Made by a program: the position numbers and the translations under genes
NCBI GenBank assembly: GCA_043228905.1
Contig: JBHGNT010000002.1
Coordinates: 13,702,001 to 13,766,000 of the forward strand
Reading direction: 5' to 3'
DNA length: 64,000 nucleotides
Origin: Azolla caroliniana
Taxonomy: Eukaryota; Polypodiophyta
Notes under the pieces: model-generated
Seen by the model: the letters and a program-made list of their open reading frames with translations, nothing else
What the model was told of the DNA's origin: nothing
Database searches by the model: none
Part shown: in pieces, positions 42,801 to 51,483 of the stretch
Numbering within the stretch: the stretch's first letter is position 1
Layout of the letters: every line of letters starts with the position of its first letter

Positions 42801-43882
42801 TTCAGAATGATGATATAGCTAGAGAAGCAGTTCATCGTTTTGAAGTTTTTGTCCAAGATAGAGAAACACCATTGCTGCCGGCAGACATCAGAAGTGTAAA
42901 ATTGGCTTTTGAAATATGATCTGTTTTCCTGTTTAGGATCTTAATTAGGTTTTGATTTCTTTGAAATTCTATATTGAATGCAGGCTGCATTTAAGGCTAT
43001 AATGAGAAAAACAACTTCATCAGACAGAAGAGGCTATGATTCTTTGCTACAAGTGTATAGAGACACAGACCTTAGCCAAGAAAAATCACGAATATTGGGA
43101 CATCTTGCTTCCTCTCCTGATCCGGTGATGGTGAAAGAAGCACTTGACTTTGCTATTTCATCTGAGGTTTGTGAACTGTCATTGTGGTTCAAAGGCTTGC
43201 AGTTAGTATTGAGAGGTAATATTGATGCATGTTTTGACTTTTCAGGTTCGTAATCAAGATACATTGTTTGTATTTTCTGGAATCAGTATAGAGGGGCGTG
43301 AAATAGGTTGGGCTTGGCTAAAGGTAATAGAGTGCATGTTATGCTTTATCAAGTCTATTGCAGTATTGACCACTATTTTCCTAGAACATAGACTTGTATG
43401 CTATGAGTGGTTTTATTCGTATGGAAGGTGATTATGTGAATCAAGTTGTATTCCCACATTTTTCATGGAAGAGTTAACATAAGAATGATGACATGACCTC
43501 CCTTATGTTGGATCTACTTGCTTGTTCACAGGAAAATTGGGACCTTGTATCCAAGAAATGGGAAGGGTTTCTTGTGGCACAATTTATCACAACTACTACC
43601 TCACAGGTTAGTATGAAGGTGATGCTTGTTTTTACCATTTTTAATAATAAGTTGTTTCTTGTGACACGTATGTTGATTGGGGGCATATTTGCTTTACAGT
43701 TTACTAGTGATGAGAAAGCATCAGAGATCGAAGCTTTTTTTTCAGTCCATGGAAATCCATCTGTAGAACGAACTGTCAAGCAAAGTATAGAGCGTGTGCG
43801 TATCAATGCACAATGGGTTAAACATGTACGGTTAGAGGAAGGTTTTTGTAATGTTATACAAGAGCTGTTGGCAAAGAATTAA
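30850..43882 (+). CDS. APM1: M1-family zinc aminopeptidase (plant aminopeptidase M1 type), 18 coding exons
   Basis: It removes N-terminal residues from peptides. Exons: 30850-31191, 32715-32857, 32937-33039, 33152-33338, 33421-33514, 39762-39915, 39993-40097, 40772-40888, 40979-41092, 41191-41373, 41469-41778, 41928-42049, 42203-42300, 42718-42895, 42984-43166, 43246-43323, 43532-43606, 43700-43882. All introns are GT-AG and the phases agree; total 2769 bases, 922 residues. Visible sites: GAMEN at residues 312-316 (substrate N-terminus), HELAH at 348-352 with third zinc ligand Glu371, and catalytic Tyr433 in ISYNKGAS. The C-terminal half is the helical ERAP1-like domain. Residues about 5-22 are hydrophobic followed by RKR, suggesting a type II membrane anchor; as I recall, Arabidopsis APM1 is about 40 residues shorter and lacks this. 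Intron 5 holds a retrotransposon. No defect is seen, so it is probably functional. Confidence 0.95.
33902..33937. repeat. left copy of a 36-bp duplication flanking Gypsy-3
   Basis: The 36 bases immediately left of the element recur immediately right of it at 38581-38616 with one mismatch. Both start ATATGTCAAG and end TATATAATTTA. Normal gypsy duplications are 4-6 bp. Confidence 0.92.
33938..34157 (-). repeat. 3' LTR of Gypsy-3
   Basis: It begins TGTGAAATGC and ends GACACCACA. It contains a perfect 12-bp inverted repeat (34019-34030 and 34046-34057, loop 15) whose loop side includes CACGTG at 34041-34046, and a minus-strand TATA-like TATATATTG at about 33994-34002. Confidence 0.95.
34185..35633 (-). 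CDS. RNase H C-terminus and integrase of Gypsy-3
   Basis: The frame is the same as the upstream RT piece, after a single TAG at 35700-35702. The start is RNase H (end of the connection domain, ISYRK-like [17 protein letters not shown]). The integrase zinc domain is [16 protein letters not shown] ... CALCQHIK. The DDE core has Asp in [10 protein letters not shown], Asp in ILSDQGRQF and Glu in [10 protein letters not shown], all present. The C-terminal domain ends [11 protein letters not shown]; no chromodomain. Integrase appears intact. Confidence 0.88.
   Translation of the reverse strand: MLSLIHRPHPPGRLLRWMLALQDYQFTLSYRKGATNLVVDSLSRADCQAVQFLPETSNLPIPLPQLATLQQHDPAIQQIIHQLRSLQPFPSQRRFMLRDNLVFFIQAHHEPRLYIPHALQQTYLQFYHDHPLSGHLGFHKVLEKLRLKYYWPNMRHSVSTYIKQCALCQHIKPGGKPAGTLQPITVTSPFELVGWDFMGPFPETSRGNRYILVITEYLTRWAETVAIPDVTAPTIATQLLQKVIFQHGCPIQILSDQGRQFHGDVLNAVATQLGVQQVFISPYHPQTNGLTERLNKTLKQEIAAYIDPCHKTWDQILPFVTHAYNTSVQASTRISPFRALYGRDPRLPPETSIDICSKPANMDSATWGLYLQQMLPLLRQASSRNLQVAQQRQKRHYDVGRITPTYADGTKVLVYFPIRRRGLSESLMHRWIGPFTVIRAIKSTTYLLRRDSNGRFTSAHVARIKPYATPSLSSSTPPFLIA
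35700..36866 (-). pseudogene. reverse transcriptase and RNase H of Gypsy-3, one amber stop
   Basis: The blocks are [39 protein letters not shown] and the intact catalytic VYLDDILIH. RNase H begins [16 protein letters not shown] and [11 protein letters not shown], then TAG at 35700-35702. The next codons downstream ([12 protein letters not shown]) continue RNase H in frame, so one nucleotide change would account for the break. The N-terminus is out of frame with the protease (change near 36870-36890). Confidence 0.9.
36700..37335 (-). pseudogene. protease of Gypsy-3
   Basis: The reading [20 protein letters not shown] has the canonical D-T-G site. The region [17 protein letters not shown] follows the family pattern. 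The frame runs on past the protease out of register with RT, so a frameshift at about 36870-36890 (or a programmed frame change) separates them. It starts nine bases after the gag stop. Confidence 0.85.
37344..38357 (-). CDS. gag of Gypsy-3, zinc knuckle with His-to-Gln
   Basis: An intact frame of 337 codons. The capsid-like retrotransposon gag domain is at about residues 85-220 ([60 protein letters not shown]). A single zinc knuckle near residue 300 reads [14 protein letters not shown]: the His ligand is Gln. The start ATG at 38357 lies just inside the primer region. Gag would assemble the particle. Confidence 0.9.
   Translation of the reverse strand: MVEKRAQILATTTLFMASQFPSATSNVDTPMEPEFSQPHARPPPFQMEQLLELISNAMLQISHTNQAMLSFLAAHNDRAQDRPDSKVCPKSFSGLPSEDVLAWLDHFEMISSYHRWSDERKALEVRTLLENVAATWYVQQSSDVTENWVILRDFLVQNFAHQNSAQTALQQLETLQQQAHEPVGQFGVRLNQLLIRADPTMPEHVKLFFLWPRLRHDITRRTRDQGPQTFNDAILIAQRIEACTLSDTQPRWPHPSATDSRAQYQGAAPMDIDVQNMQLQARRNRPDRDSEGCPRCFYCHNYGQVRRQCRKLQQQSHKQQVQITMADAASLAELPGN
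38361..38580 (-). repeat. 5' LTR of Gypsy-3
   Basis: 220 bp, two differences from the 3' LTR. It contains the same 12-bp inverted repeat, but the G-box is CATGTG here. The sequence after it on the minus strand (TAATTGGTGGAGAAGCGGGC) is the candidate primer region. Confidence 0.95.
38581..38616. repeat. right copy of the 36-bp duplication flanking Gypsy-3
   Basis: It matches 33902-33937 with one mismatch (C at 38603 against A at 33924). It is the continuation of the intron. Confidence 0.92.
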
Positions 43883-44715
43883 AATGTTAATATGATTGAC
43901 AAGGTCCAAAATTTTTAGTGGATAAACATTAAATTTACAGTTAGATTTTCTTCAATTTTTTTTTCTTTCCACAAATTTCGGAATGATACCTACATTGTGC
44001 CGCGTCATATACATGATTGAGGTTGGGCACTCGGTGAAGAGGTTAGTAAAGACATGGGTAAAAGCTTCACAGAAGGCCTACACATACTTTCTGCAAGGTC
44101 ATTGAGTAGAGTGAGAAAATTGAGTATGGCCAAATGAAGTGCATTCTGACTGATAGTCTGGCTAATAGAACTAATTATATAAACTTTCGTATGTGCTATA
44201 TGAAGTCTTTAAGAGCCAAAATGGCCTATAATATCCAACAAAACATGACATCTTAAAATTGCTTCTCATATTTGAGAACTACAAAGAAAAATAAATTTAA
44301 CCTAACATGGGGTAGTCAAGAATCAAGATATGTTTAACTCCTAAGAATTAAGCTATATGAACTTCAGATTAAAGTGTTTGCCTTCAAATAATTTCCAATG
44401 TGGCAATTTTTAGGTCGATCTACATAATACATTGTTATTGCTGGTTATATTTGTTATAAAAGATTGATATAGCAAGACAGAATATAGAGAAACGTCTTTA
44501 TGCTAAATTAAGTTGATATACACGTCATGCTATCTCTCAAATATAGTCTTGCTCATGTTTACAATGTAATGTATCACACCTATTTGATCTAAGGGGAGAG
44601 GCTCTTATATACATTTTGTTTAATGTGTGCATCACTTATGTCACTACATGTATTTGTAAATGTTTATAAGTATTACACATTTTAGTGCACCTCAGTGTAT
44701 GATCAGTGATCTTAA
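43883..44715. other. 3' flank of the aminopeptidase gene, no gene seen
   Basis: AT-rich. The first few hundred bases are probably the 3' untranslated region; no strong polyadenylation signal stands out. AATAAA-type sequence occurs near 44290. The copia LTR starts at 44716. Confidence 0.5.
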
Positions 44716-44982
44716 TGTTGGCATAAAAGGCTGATCCTTCCATGTTGTATCCTAAGTGTGAACACTCTTCAAGTTAGGGCTTTTGTATATATAAGCCTAA
44801 ACATAACGTTGTAAGAGAAAGGGTTTTTTTATAGAAGAGAAAGATAGTCTCTATTAGAGCTTCAACTATATATCTAGATTCTTACCTATTGTTTTCTTCT
44901 TCTTCTCTAGTTCATCTATTTTGCTTGTTGTACACATCTTCAGACAGGTCCTCACTTATTCTTTTGCATATCATATTCAACA
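44716..44982 (+). repeat. 5' LTR of Copia-6
   Basis: It starts TGTTGGCATAAAAGG and ends TTCAACA (TGTTG...CAACA), 267 bp. It contains TATATATAAGCC (promoter-like) at about 44789-44800. The primer site follows after two bases. Confidence 0.9.
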
Positions 44983-44984
44983 AG

Positions 44985-44996
44985 TGGTATCAGAGT
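44985..44996 (+). promoter_or_regulatory. primer binding site of Copia-6
   Basis: TGGTATCAGAGT, one base from the classic initiator-Met tRNA site, two bases after the LTR end. Confidence 0.9.
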
Positions 44997-45059
44997 GACC
45001 TTGTTGTCTTGTGGCAATGAACATCAAAGACTGAGAAGAGAAGCTATCCAGCTAAGAGA

Positions 45060-45745
45060 AAAGACAAGGCCAACAACATCTGCTTCCTAGAAAAATGGTG
45101 ACACAGTCCTACACATGTGGAAATCCGGAAGTTAAACGGGAAGAACTTTGCCCTCTAGAAAGAAATGATGCAAGATGTGCTCATAATCCGAAGACATGTT
45201 GATGACAAACCAACATTTTGACAAACCAACAATAATGTTTGTTGAAGGGTGGAGATCAATGGACAAAATTGCATGTTCGACCATTCAGATGCACCTGGCC
45301 AAGAACGTCTATTTTAGCATGGAAAAGGAAATGATGACATTTTCACTATGGGAGAAGTTACAAGCTGTATATGAGAAAAGTCCTCTTTGTTGAAGCTCAT
45401 ATTGATCGGACAGTTGTTCAATATGAAGATGAGAGAGATGGATCTGGCGACCTCCCACATCAACACCTTCAACCGGGTGTTGTCTGAGCTCTCCTCCCAT
45501 ATAAAAGCCCTTGCCCTCCTTTTGAGATTGTCGGGGAGTTGGGAGGTATTCTACACGACATTCGTGAACAATTATCCAAAGCTGAACTTGGACGAAACGA
45601 TCGGACAAGTCCTCACTGAGGACGTTCGACGAAAATCGATGGGACTCACCATCAATGAATCGGCAGTCGCTCACTACTCGACTGAGCCGGCCGAAGTACC
45701 AGTCAACCGAGAAGGAGGAACGATAATTGACATCGGTTGAAGTCG
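45060..45745 (+). pseudogene. gag of Copia-6
   Basis: The pieces at 45196-45393 (KIACSTIQMHLAKNVYFSME, LWEKLQAVYEKS) and 45387-45740 (MREMDLATSHINTFNRVLSE, LLRLSGSWEVFYTTFVNNYP) form the UBN2-type gag. A one-base frameshift at about 45390 separates them. The knuckle region (after about 45745) is decayed. Confidence 0.75.
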
Positions 45746-45984
45746 AGGAATAGTTGATCAAGGGCTTTCTGCATCCATTGCAGAAAGATTGGTCACAATG
45801 TTTCCGATTGCTGGTCGATAAAAGGAAAGGAGAATGGTCGGCGATTCGATCGGACACAAGGACAATCTGATTCAAATCGTTCTCCTATTGGCAACCAAAT
45901 CAATATTGCCGAGTCCCGGTTCGGGGAAATCCTCTCCTTAGAGGAGTCGTCAATCAATGAAGTCCTATACAACATGTAAGACGC

Positions 45985-46934
45985 ACAAACGTGGTTGTTG
46001 AACTCCAGCGCGACATTTCATGTGACCCCCAACATGGAATGGTTTTCGGACTATTCGGTCGGGGCCAACGACACAGTTCGACTAGGCAACGGTTAGGAGT
46101 GCGTAATCGCAGGGATCAACGACGTCCCCATCCAATTGCCGAATGACAATATTATCATCCTCACCTTGCACCAAGTCCAGCACGTACCCGAACTGAAGAG
46201 GAGTCTAGTCTCCATTGGCATGCTAATCGAAGTCATGGATGATCAACCAAGGAAATATGAAAATCAGGAGTGGATGCAAGTACAACCTGTATCCATTGAT
46301 GGCGATCAATCCAAAAGGCACAATGAATGTAGCCGAATCACAAGATTCGAACCTATGGCATGGCCGGCTCAACCATATGTCCCACGCTGAAATGGACCGG
46401 CTGGTGGCGATTGGTTACATCACGAAACTCCAGTCGAAGACAGACTTCTGCGAACATTGTCATTATGGGAAATAGACCGGAAGTCTGCACTCTCAATGGT
46501 TAGCCAAAGTGGAGAACCGATCAAGAAACCGAGTGAAGACACTCCAATCCGACAACGGAGGTGAATACACCTCTTGAGCCTTCAAACAATACTTGTTTGA
46601 TAAAGGGATCAGGCATCAAAAGACCGTTCCTTACACTCCCATGCAAAATGGTGTGGTGGAATGAATCAACCGGACGATCCAAGAGAGGGTGGTGACAATG
46701 CTCCAAAAATCCAAACTAAAGCTGGAATTTTGAGCCAAAACATTGGAGATAGTAGTATACTTGAAAAATCTGTCGCCCTCGAGAGCAATATGGCTCGAAG
46801 TGCCACATGCACTATGGTCAGGCAAAAAGCCAACCTACGATAGGCTTCGAACTTTCGGATGCGCAGCCTACGGATTCATCCCCAAGGACAAAGGACCAAC
46901 CTGGCACCCCATGCACTTAAGTGTATATTTCTGG
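45985..46934 (+). pseudogene. protease, GAG-pre-integrase and integrase of Copia-6
   Basis: The protease reads WLLNSSATFHVTPNMEWFSD (about 45990). The GAG-pre-integrase reads NLWHGRLNHMSHAEMDRLVA (about 46350). The integrase reads VKTLQSDNGGEYTS (about 46530-46570; catalytic Asp) and ATCTM... to PTYDRLRTFGCAAYGFIPKD (about 46830-46890). A deletion removes the start of the integrase core near 46475. The gene is cut at about 46934. Confidence 0.75.
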
Positions 46935-47588
46935 GTAAGCATGTCAACATATGAATGAATCTTTCGAGCGAGCGAACCTTTTGCACAAATACCTTCAAAG
47001 CTTCAAGATTTGTTGGAATGATCATCTTTTGAATTACGTTGATCTTTGAATCATCCACATCTTCTTGGCACAACACATTGTACACACTACCTTGTTTTGT
47101 ATAAATGACCATTTGATCAACAATCTCATTTCGGAAAGGAAGTGAAATTTGATCTCGTTTGGTCGAAACATTGAAGGGTTTGAAATTGATCTCATTCTTC
47201 TTTGGAACCAAAACTATAGGTGACACACACTTCAAATCTTCCATCTTATAATTGGAACTTTCTTGTAACCATGCGTTGAACTCTTGCATACATTCTTCTT
47301 TTGTTCAACACTCAATTGCCAAAGCTTTGGGGAAATTGATACACTTTCCTTCAAGTTGATGTGGTATTTGTTGCAAGCTTCTCCTCTTATCCCAAAACAC
47401 TTGATGAACACATCCTCCACTATGCTTGTGCAATGCACCACTCCACTATCTACTACAACCACCCTTGCTGAAGATGACCTACTAATAGGAATTCCCACTT
47501 TGTTTACTACAAATTCAGAAATCAAGCTTACCCTAACACCACTATTAACCAAGGCATCTTTGATGTGAAACCCTTTGATGAAGACCAG
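46935..47588 (-). pseudogene. protease and RT fragment of Gypsy-4
   Basis: The protease is VFIKGFHIKDALVNSGVRVS, continuing LISEFVVNKVGIPISRSSSA, with D-S-G changed to N-S-G (catalytic Asp lost). The RT part (47289-46935) reads SPIVLVPKKNEINFKPFNVS and LEALKVFVQKVRSLERFIHM, with most RT blocks deleted. Removing the solo LTR joins gag to the protease in frame (PTIPV|FIKGF). Confidence 0.7.
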
Positions 47589-48327
47589 TGTCGCGATATT
47601 CCACGAGCGCGTGTAGGATCCGAGGCGGGACTGTAGGGGTCTTGAACCAGGGAGTTGAGGAGAAGGAATAAGACACGAAACGGAAGCTTAGCTCAAGAGG
47701 AGTGGAGAATGAATATGACATGAAGATTGAACAAGAGATGGATGGAGGAAAAATACTCAACAAGTTATATTAAGAAAACACAAACAAATACAACCATGGC
47801 GGCATAGGCCAAAACCCAACGACTACAAGAAACCCTAACCGGATAAGTAAAGTAAAGAAGATGAATAAGGAAACCCTAACCCTAAACCGAAATGAGAAGA
47901 AGAAGAACCCTAGAACTATGTGGTATACCTTTCACACTCAAAATTAGGCAACCCCTTCACAAGTGACCCCTCACTCCCTTTTATAGTAGTAAGGGGTGAG
48001 CACATTACAAGAGGGAGTCAAATCCCCTTTCATTTAATGGGGAATATCTCCCTTGATCTTAAATCGGTGGGCCTTAACTCTCTCTCTCTCTCCTATCACA
48101 TTCACTCTCAGTGCCCACTACTCATTCTACTCTACAAAGTGCACATCACATTTATGCCTCTACGAACTTCGTGGTGCACCTTTAGTATCTTAGATTATTA
48201 TCCTTCCCATTACATTTTGTTTACTTATTCTTATTACACAAATTTACAAGTGCATGTGCAATGTTGCACATCCCCATTTTATTTGTCGCTCCCGGTTTTC
48301 TCACCGTAACTGGAAATCTTCACGACA
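47589..48327. repeat. solo LTR (TGTCG...CGACA family) in Gypsy-4
   Basis: It starts TGTCGCGATA and ends CACGACA, 739 bp, with CCAG at 47585-47588 and CCGG at 48328-48331, a 4-bp duplication with one CpG-type change. Excising it restores the host reading frame. It holds a minus-strand TATA (CTATAAAAG, about 47977-47986) and shares a GC-rich motif near its left end with the LTR at 12936. Confidence 0.75.
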
Positions 48328-49805
48328 CCGGGATGGTTGGACATATTTCCTTTCGATCTTCTACTTGCACGATCCCCATATAATGCATGGTCTTCGAACT
48401 TTGGCGAATACTTGCAAGCCGCCCCCACACCTTTTGTAATGTGGGAGATAATTGGAGAAGTTGCGGCCATGTTATCCTTGCTCCACTTGATATCAACTCA
48501 TGTTTCCGATTGAAAGCTTCTAGTACACCTTCTCCCATAGGAATATCCTCCATCTTTATCTTCCTTTTGGAGTGTCTCCTTCTCAATTTCTCCTCTTCCT
48601 CATTCTCCTTAAACTTCTTCTTTTCTATCAAGGCACTAGATTCTCCATCAACTTCTTTCTCCTTTTGCGAGGCTCTTGTCCTTTTCACAAGAGCTACTTC
48701 ACAAGCACTATCACTATCATCAATAAAATTAAGAAGATTCACATTATGAGGAATTGTAGGAACCTGAGCCATAGGAAGTGTTATGGATTCGCCTCCTTTG
48801 ACTCCATTGTTGATAGCTCATTGTCCATTCCGTTGCACTTGATACATGCCTCTTCCCATGCCTCTTTGTTGTCGATGAGGACATCTTGTTGAGATGTGTA
48901 CCTCCTCTTGACAAGAATAACAAATTACACATTGATGCCCTCTAGAGCCACCACCATCGGGAATAGTGTTGTGAATTTCTTGGGATTGTCGCAAGTGGGC
49001 CATCACTTCATCAAAGCACCGATTCACCAATGCCATTGTATCTTGTGCACTCTTCACTTGTTCCACTTCTTGAGATATACTTGTTGAGTTTGTTGTTGTG
49101 GTGGTCCACACATTTGGAAACACTTATCCACTATGCACAATTGAAGATGAGGCTTGAAAGTTGGCACGAGGCATCAAATTTGCACCCAAAGCCGTCATTT
49201 GGGGGTATACCCCATTGAACTCATCATCTTCACTTGTCGATCGTAACCTTGACAAACTTGGAGAAGAGCTTGAAAAGTTGTTGGATCCTTCAAGCTTGCC
49301 TCCAAATGGAAATGCATATATCAAGGCCCATCTTGAATCGTTCCATCTTAAACCACTCATCTTCAATGCCACCACGAAGACGAATCCACATCGTCCACAA
49401 ATCCTTGAAATTTCTTTCATACTATATGAAACCAAAAGGTGATTCCATCTTTAGTCGAAAAAGCTCCTCTCTTACTTCCGTTTCACTTCGTCGTGGAATG
49501 TATCTAGAACGAAACTGGTGTACCAACAATTGATATTCTCCTTGTTCGTTTGGTGGAAGAGAGTCATACCAATCTCGAGCTTGACCATAGAATGTAGCTA
49601 CCAACAAGGGCAATTTTTCATTGTCGGTGACGCGTCCAATAGAGATGGCATGATGCTCAAAGGATGGCAAAAAAGCACCAGCATCTTGTGTTCTTTCACC
49701 CGAAAATGCGAACTGCATAGCTAAGTTAATGTAGTATAGTAACACAAAGAAAGGATAAGTCTCCCTCCTATACGGAAAGGATCGGCCCTCCCTGGAGCGC
49801 CAAAA
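48328..49805 (-). pseudogene. gag of Gypsy-4
   Basis: The N-terminal piece 49859-49422 includes FYGQARDWYDSLPPNEQGEY and FRSRYIPRRSETEVREELFR, typical of gypsy gag. Next is 49435-49124, then a zinc knuckle CYSCQEEVHISTRC in 48818-49123, and the C-terminal piece 48772-48328 (EMEDIPMGEGVLEAF-like). The frames change three times. Confidence 0.75.
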
Positions 49806-50150
49806 TGATAGGGTGTATAAGACAGATGATAGCCGTACACAATATGAGGGCTTGACCAAACCAATTAGATGGTGTTGTGAATTATAATAGATTATATAGA
49901 TCTAGGTAACTACGATTTAGAGAGGAAAACTCAAGAAATTAAGATAAAACGTAGGGAAGATGAGAGAGATAAGAATGTTATAATATTCCACTTCAAGTCA
50001 ATACAAAACGGATAAACTACACAATGAACTTAAAAACCAAAGACCTTCTTACTACCCATCACTCAAACCCACTACTAAGAACCATCTTCTTCCACTAAGA
50101 TACCTCTTCCTAAGACTCCTCTCCCTCTATTAGGATCCTTTCTCTATTAG
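49806..50150 (-). repeat. LTR part of Gypsy-4, interrupted by Gypsy-5
   Basis: On the + strand it begins TGATAGGG directly next to a primer site that reads TGGCGCTCCAGGG on the minus strand. It runs to ATTAG at 50146-50150, the target site of Gypsy-5, and continues from 55835. The outer end was not found. Confidence 0.6.
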
Positions 50151-50302
50151 TGTCAGAACCAAGGATAAAAGATAGAGTGATGGAAGAAGGATAGAGAAGA
50201 ATGGATGTATAAGATAGAGAAAGAAAGAGAATGGATACAAGATATGTAATGAGAGCTAAAGACTGGTGTTGATTCGAATTGATTTGAGAATACATGCATG
50301 CG

Positions 50303-50313
50303 CTTATTTATAG
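50303..50313 (-). promoter_or_regulatory. TATA box of Gypsy-5 (3' LTR)
   Basis: The minus strand reads CTATAAATAAG. It lies 25 bases downstream of the heat-shock-element array. The copy in the 5' LTR (the one that drives the element) is at 55578-55588. Confidence 0.75.
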
Positions 50314-50337
50314 GTTCCTATAGAATAGCTTAGAGAT

Positions 50338-50401
50338 TTCTAGAATGTTCTAGAATGTTCTAGACCTAGAATGCTCTAGGACATTCTAGAACATTCTAGA
50401 A
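50338..50401 (-). promoter_or_regulatory. heat-shock-element array in the 3' LTR of Gypsy-5
   Basis: TTC/GAA units recur every five bases: 50338, 50343, 50348, 50353, 50358, and again 50384, 50389, 50394, 50399, with imperfect units between. Three or more alternating nGAAn units are the binding site of heat-shock transcription factors. The two halves are inverted copies (TCTAGAATGTTCTAGAATGT against its complement). Confidence 0.85.
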
Positions 50402-50459
50402 TAATCTAGAGTTTTTACAATAATCAATGTAATACAAGAAGTGGCTTTTATTGTTTCAT

Positions 50460-50545
50460 ATAACAATAAGCTATCTTAATGGTTGAGGTTTTCAAGTATG
50501 AATTACAAGGTTCGAGGTTCAAGTCCGGGTGACGCCATAATGGTC
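50460..50545 (+). repeat. tRNA-like module in the 3' LTR of Gypsy-5
   Basis: It contains TCTTAATGGTTGAGG (A-box-like) and GGTTCAAGTCC (B-box, about 50515-50525), in + orientation, opposite to the element. It is present in both LTRs. It is not a full tRNA: no matching acceptor arms were found. Confidence 0.5.
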
Positions 50546-51440
50546 ATGTGTTCATGACACTATCCCTCCTTCGAGAACGCCGAGTGGAAGTCGGCGTTAA
50601 CATTGTTGGGCCGGGCTTGTTTGGATAGTGACGATGGAAGTCGTTGACCAGAGCTTCAGCATTACAAACGTTATCGATGGGTTCCCAAGTGCGATCACTC
50701 GGAGGATAACCAAGCCAATCAACTAGATAATAAAGCTTATTGTGCACAATCTTAGAATCGAGAATAGCAGCTACCTCGTATTTGGGGCCGTCCACAAGTT
50801 GTACAGAAGGCGGTGGTGGCACGACACGATCAGGAATTAAAGAGGTGTGGCAAGGTTCCAAAAGAGAGCTATGAAAGACAGGGTGAAGCCGCATATGTGC
50901 AGGAAGGTTAAGACGAAATGTTGCATCATTAATCTGCGCCGTGATGACAAAAGGACCTAAGCGTTGATAGTCAAGCTTAGCACACGGTCGGGTAGTCTTG
51001 ATGTGACGACGAAGCAACCATACATGGTCACCAACCTTAAACGGAGACTTAAGACGATGTCGATCGGCATTGGTCTTATGGTGTGCTTGCGCTTTTTGAA
51101 GATGTGACGATAACTCGAACTGGATTTGTTGTAGTCGGTGCAGGTGATGCGCCGCACTAGGGTTTCGTGACACCTCGGGAAGATCTAGTATACACCATCG
51201 AGGGTGGTTGCCGGTGTAGGCAAAGAAAGGTGTAACTTTGGTAGAGGAGTGGACCGTGTTGTTGTATGCAAACTCAGCAAGATGTAAAATTTTACTCCAA
51301 TCATCTTGTTGATAACTAATGAAACATCGAAGATATTGCTCGAGCGTCTGATTTGTGCGCTCTGTTTGTCCGTCAGTTTGTGGATGATAAGCCGAAGAGA
51401 GTTTGCAAAGATTTTGAGGCCTGCCCATAGGTGCTTCCAA
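50544..51440 (-). pseudogene. integrase C-terminus with chromodomain of Gypsy-5
   Basis: It begins out of frame with pol and contains the DDE Glu region (YHPQTDGQTERTNQTLEQYL), the integrase C-terminal domain (KVGDHVWLLRRHIKTTRPCA) and a chromodomain at about residues 225-285 (YEVAAILDSKIVHNKLYYLV, then DWLGYPPSDRTWEPIDNV). In chromoviruses this domain binds methylated histone tails and directs integration to heterochromatin. The frame change between this piece and pol is near 51440-51490. Confidence 0.92.
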
Positions 51441-51483
51441 AAGTGTGAGATAAATTGAGGACCTCGATCGCTAATAATATCAT

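Larger units (their letters stand above)
44716..46934 (+). mobile_element. Copia-6: 5' half of a plus-strand Ty1/copia element
   Basis: LTR (44716-44982), primer site, gag, protease, GAG-pre-integrase and integrase, cut at about 46934 where minus-strand gypsy RT begins. It is the same family as Copia-3 (17440-26675), which it helps to interpret. Several stops in every gene. Confidence 0.85.
46935..50150 (-). mobile_element. Gypsy-4: decayed minus-strand gypsy with solo LTR inserted
   Basis: Reading right to left: LTR part (50150-49806), a TGGCGC-type primer region (about 49789-49803), gag, protease and the start of RT up to 46935. A solo LTR of another family (47589-48327) lies between gag and protease. 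Its own LTR is split by Gypsy-5 at 50150/55835. It is highly decayed. Confidence 0.75.
50151..50559 (-). repeat. 3' LTR of Gypsy-5
   Basis: TGTCA...TGACA ends. It holds, on the minus strand in order: a tRNA-like module (in the opposite sense), the heat-shock-element array and a TATA box. It is almost identical to the 5' LTR. Confidence 0.97.

Noticed and set aside
44716-46934. Complete Copia-6 element with its 3' LTR further right
   Set aside because: No matching RT, RNase H or LTR occurs on the + strand after 46934 in this window.
47868-47892. Second telomere-type stretch (CCCTAACCCTAAACC)
   Set aside because: Short and imperfect, within LTR sequence; no junction evidence.
50341-50410. CRISPR-like short spaced repeats
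   Set aside because: Five-base periodic TTC/GAA units without spacers, in a plant LTR.
50460-50545. Possible tRNA gene
   Set aside because: A-box and B-box motifs only; no paired acceptor or anticodon arms could be drawn, and the stretch lies inside LTRs.
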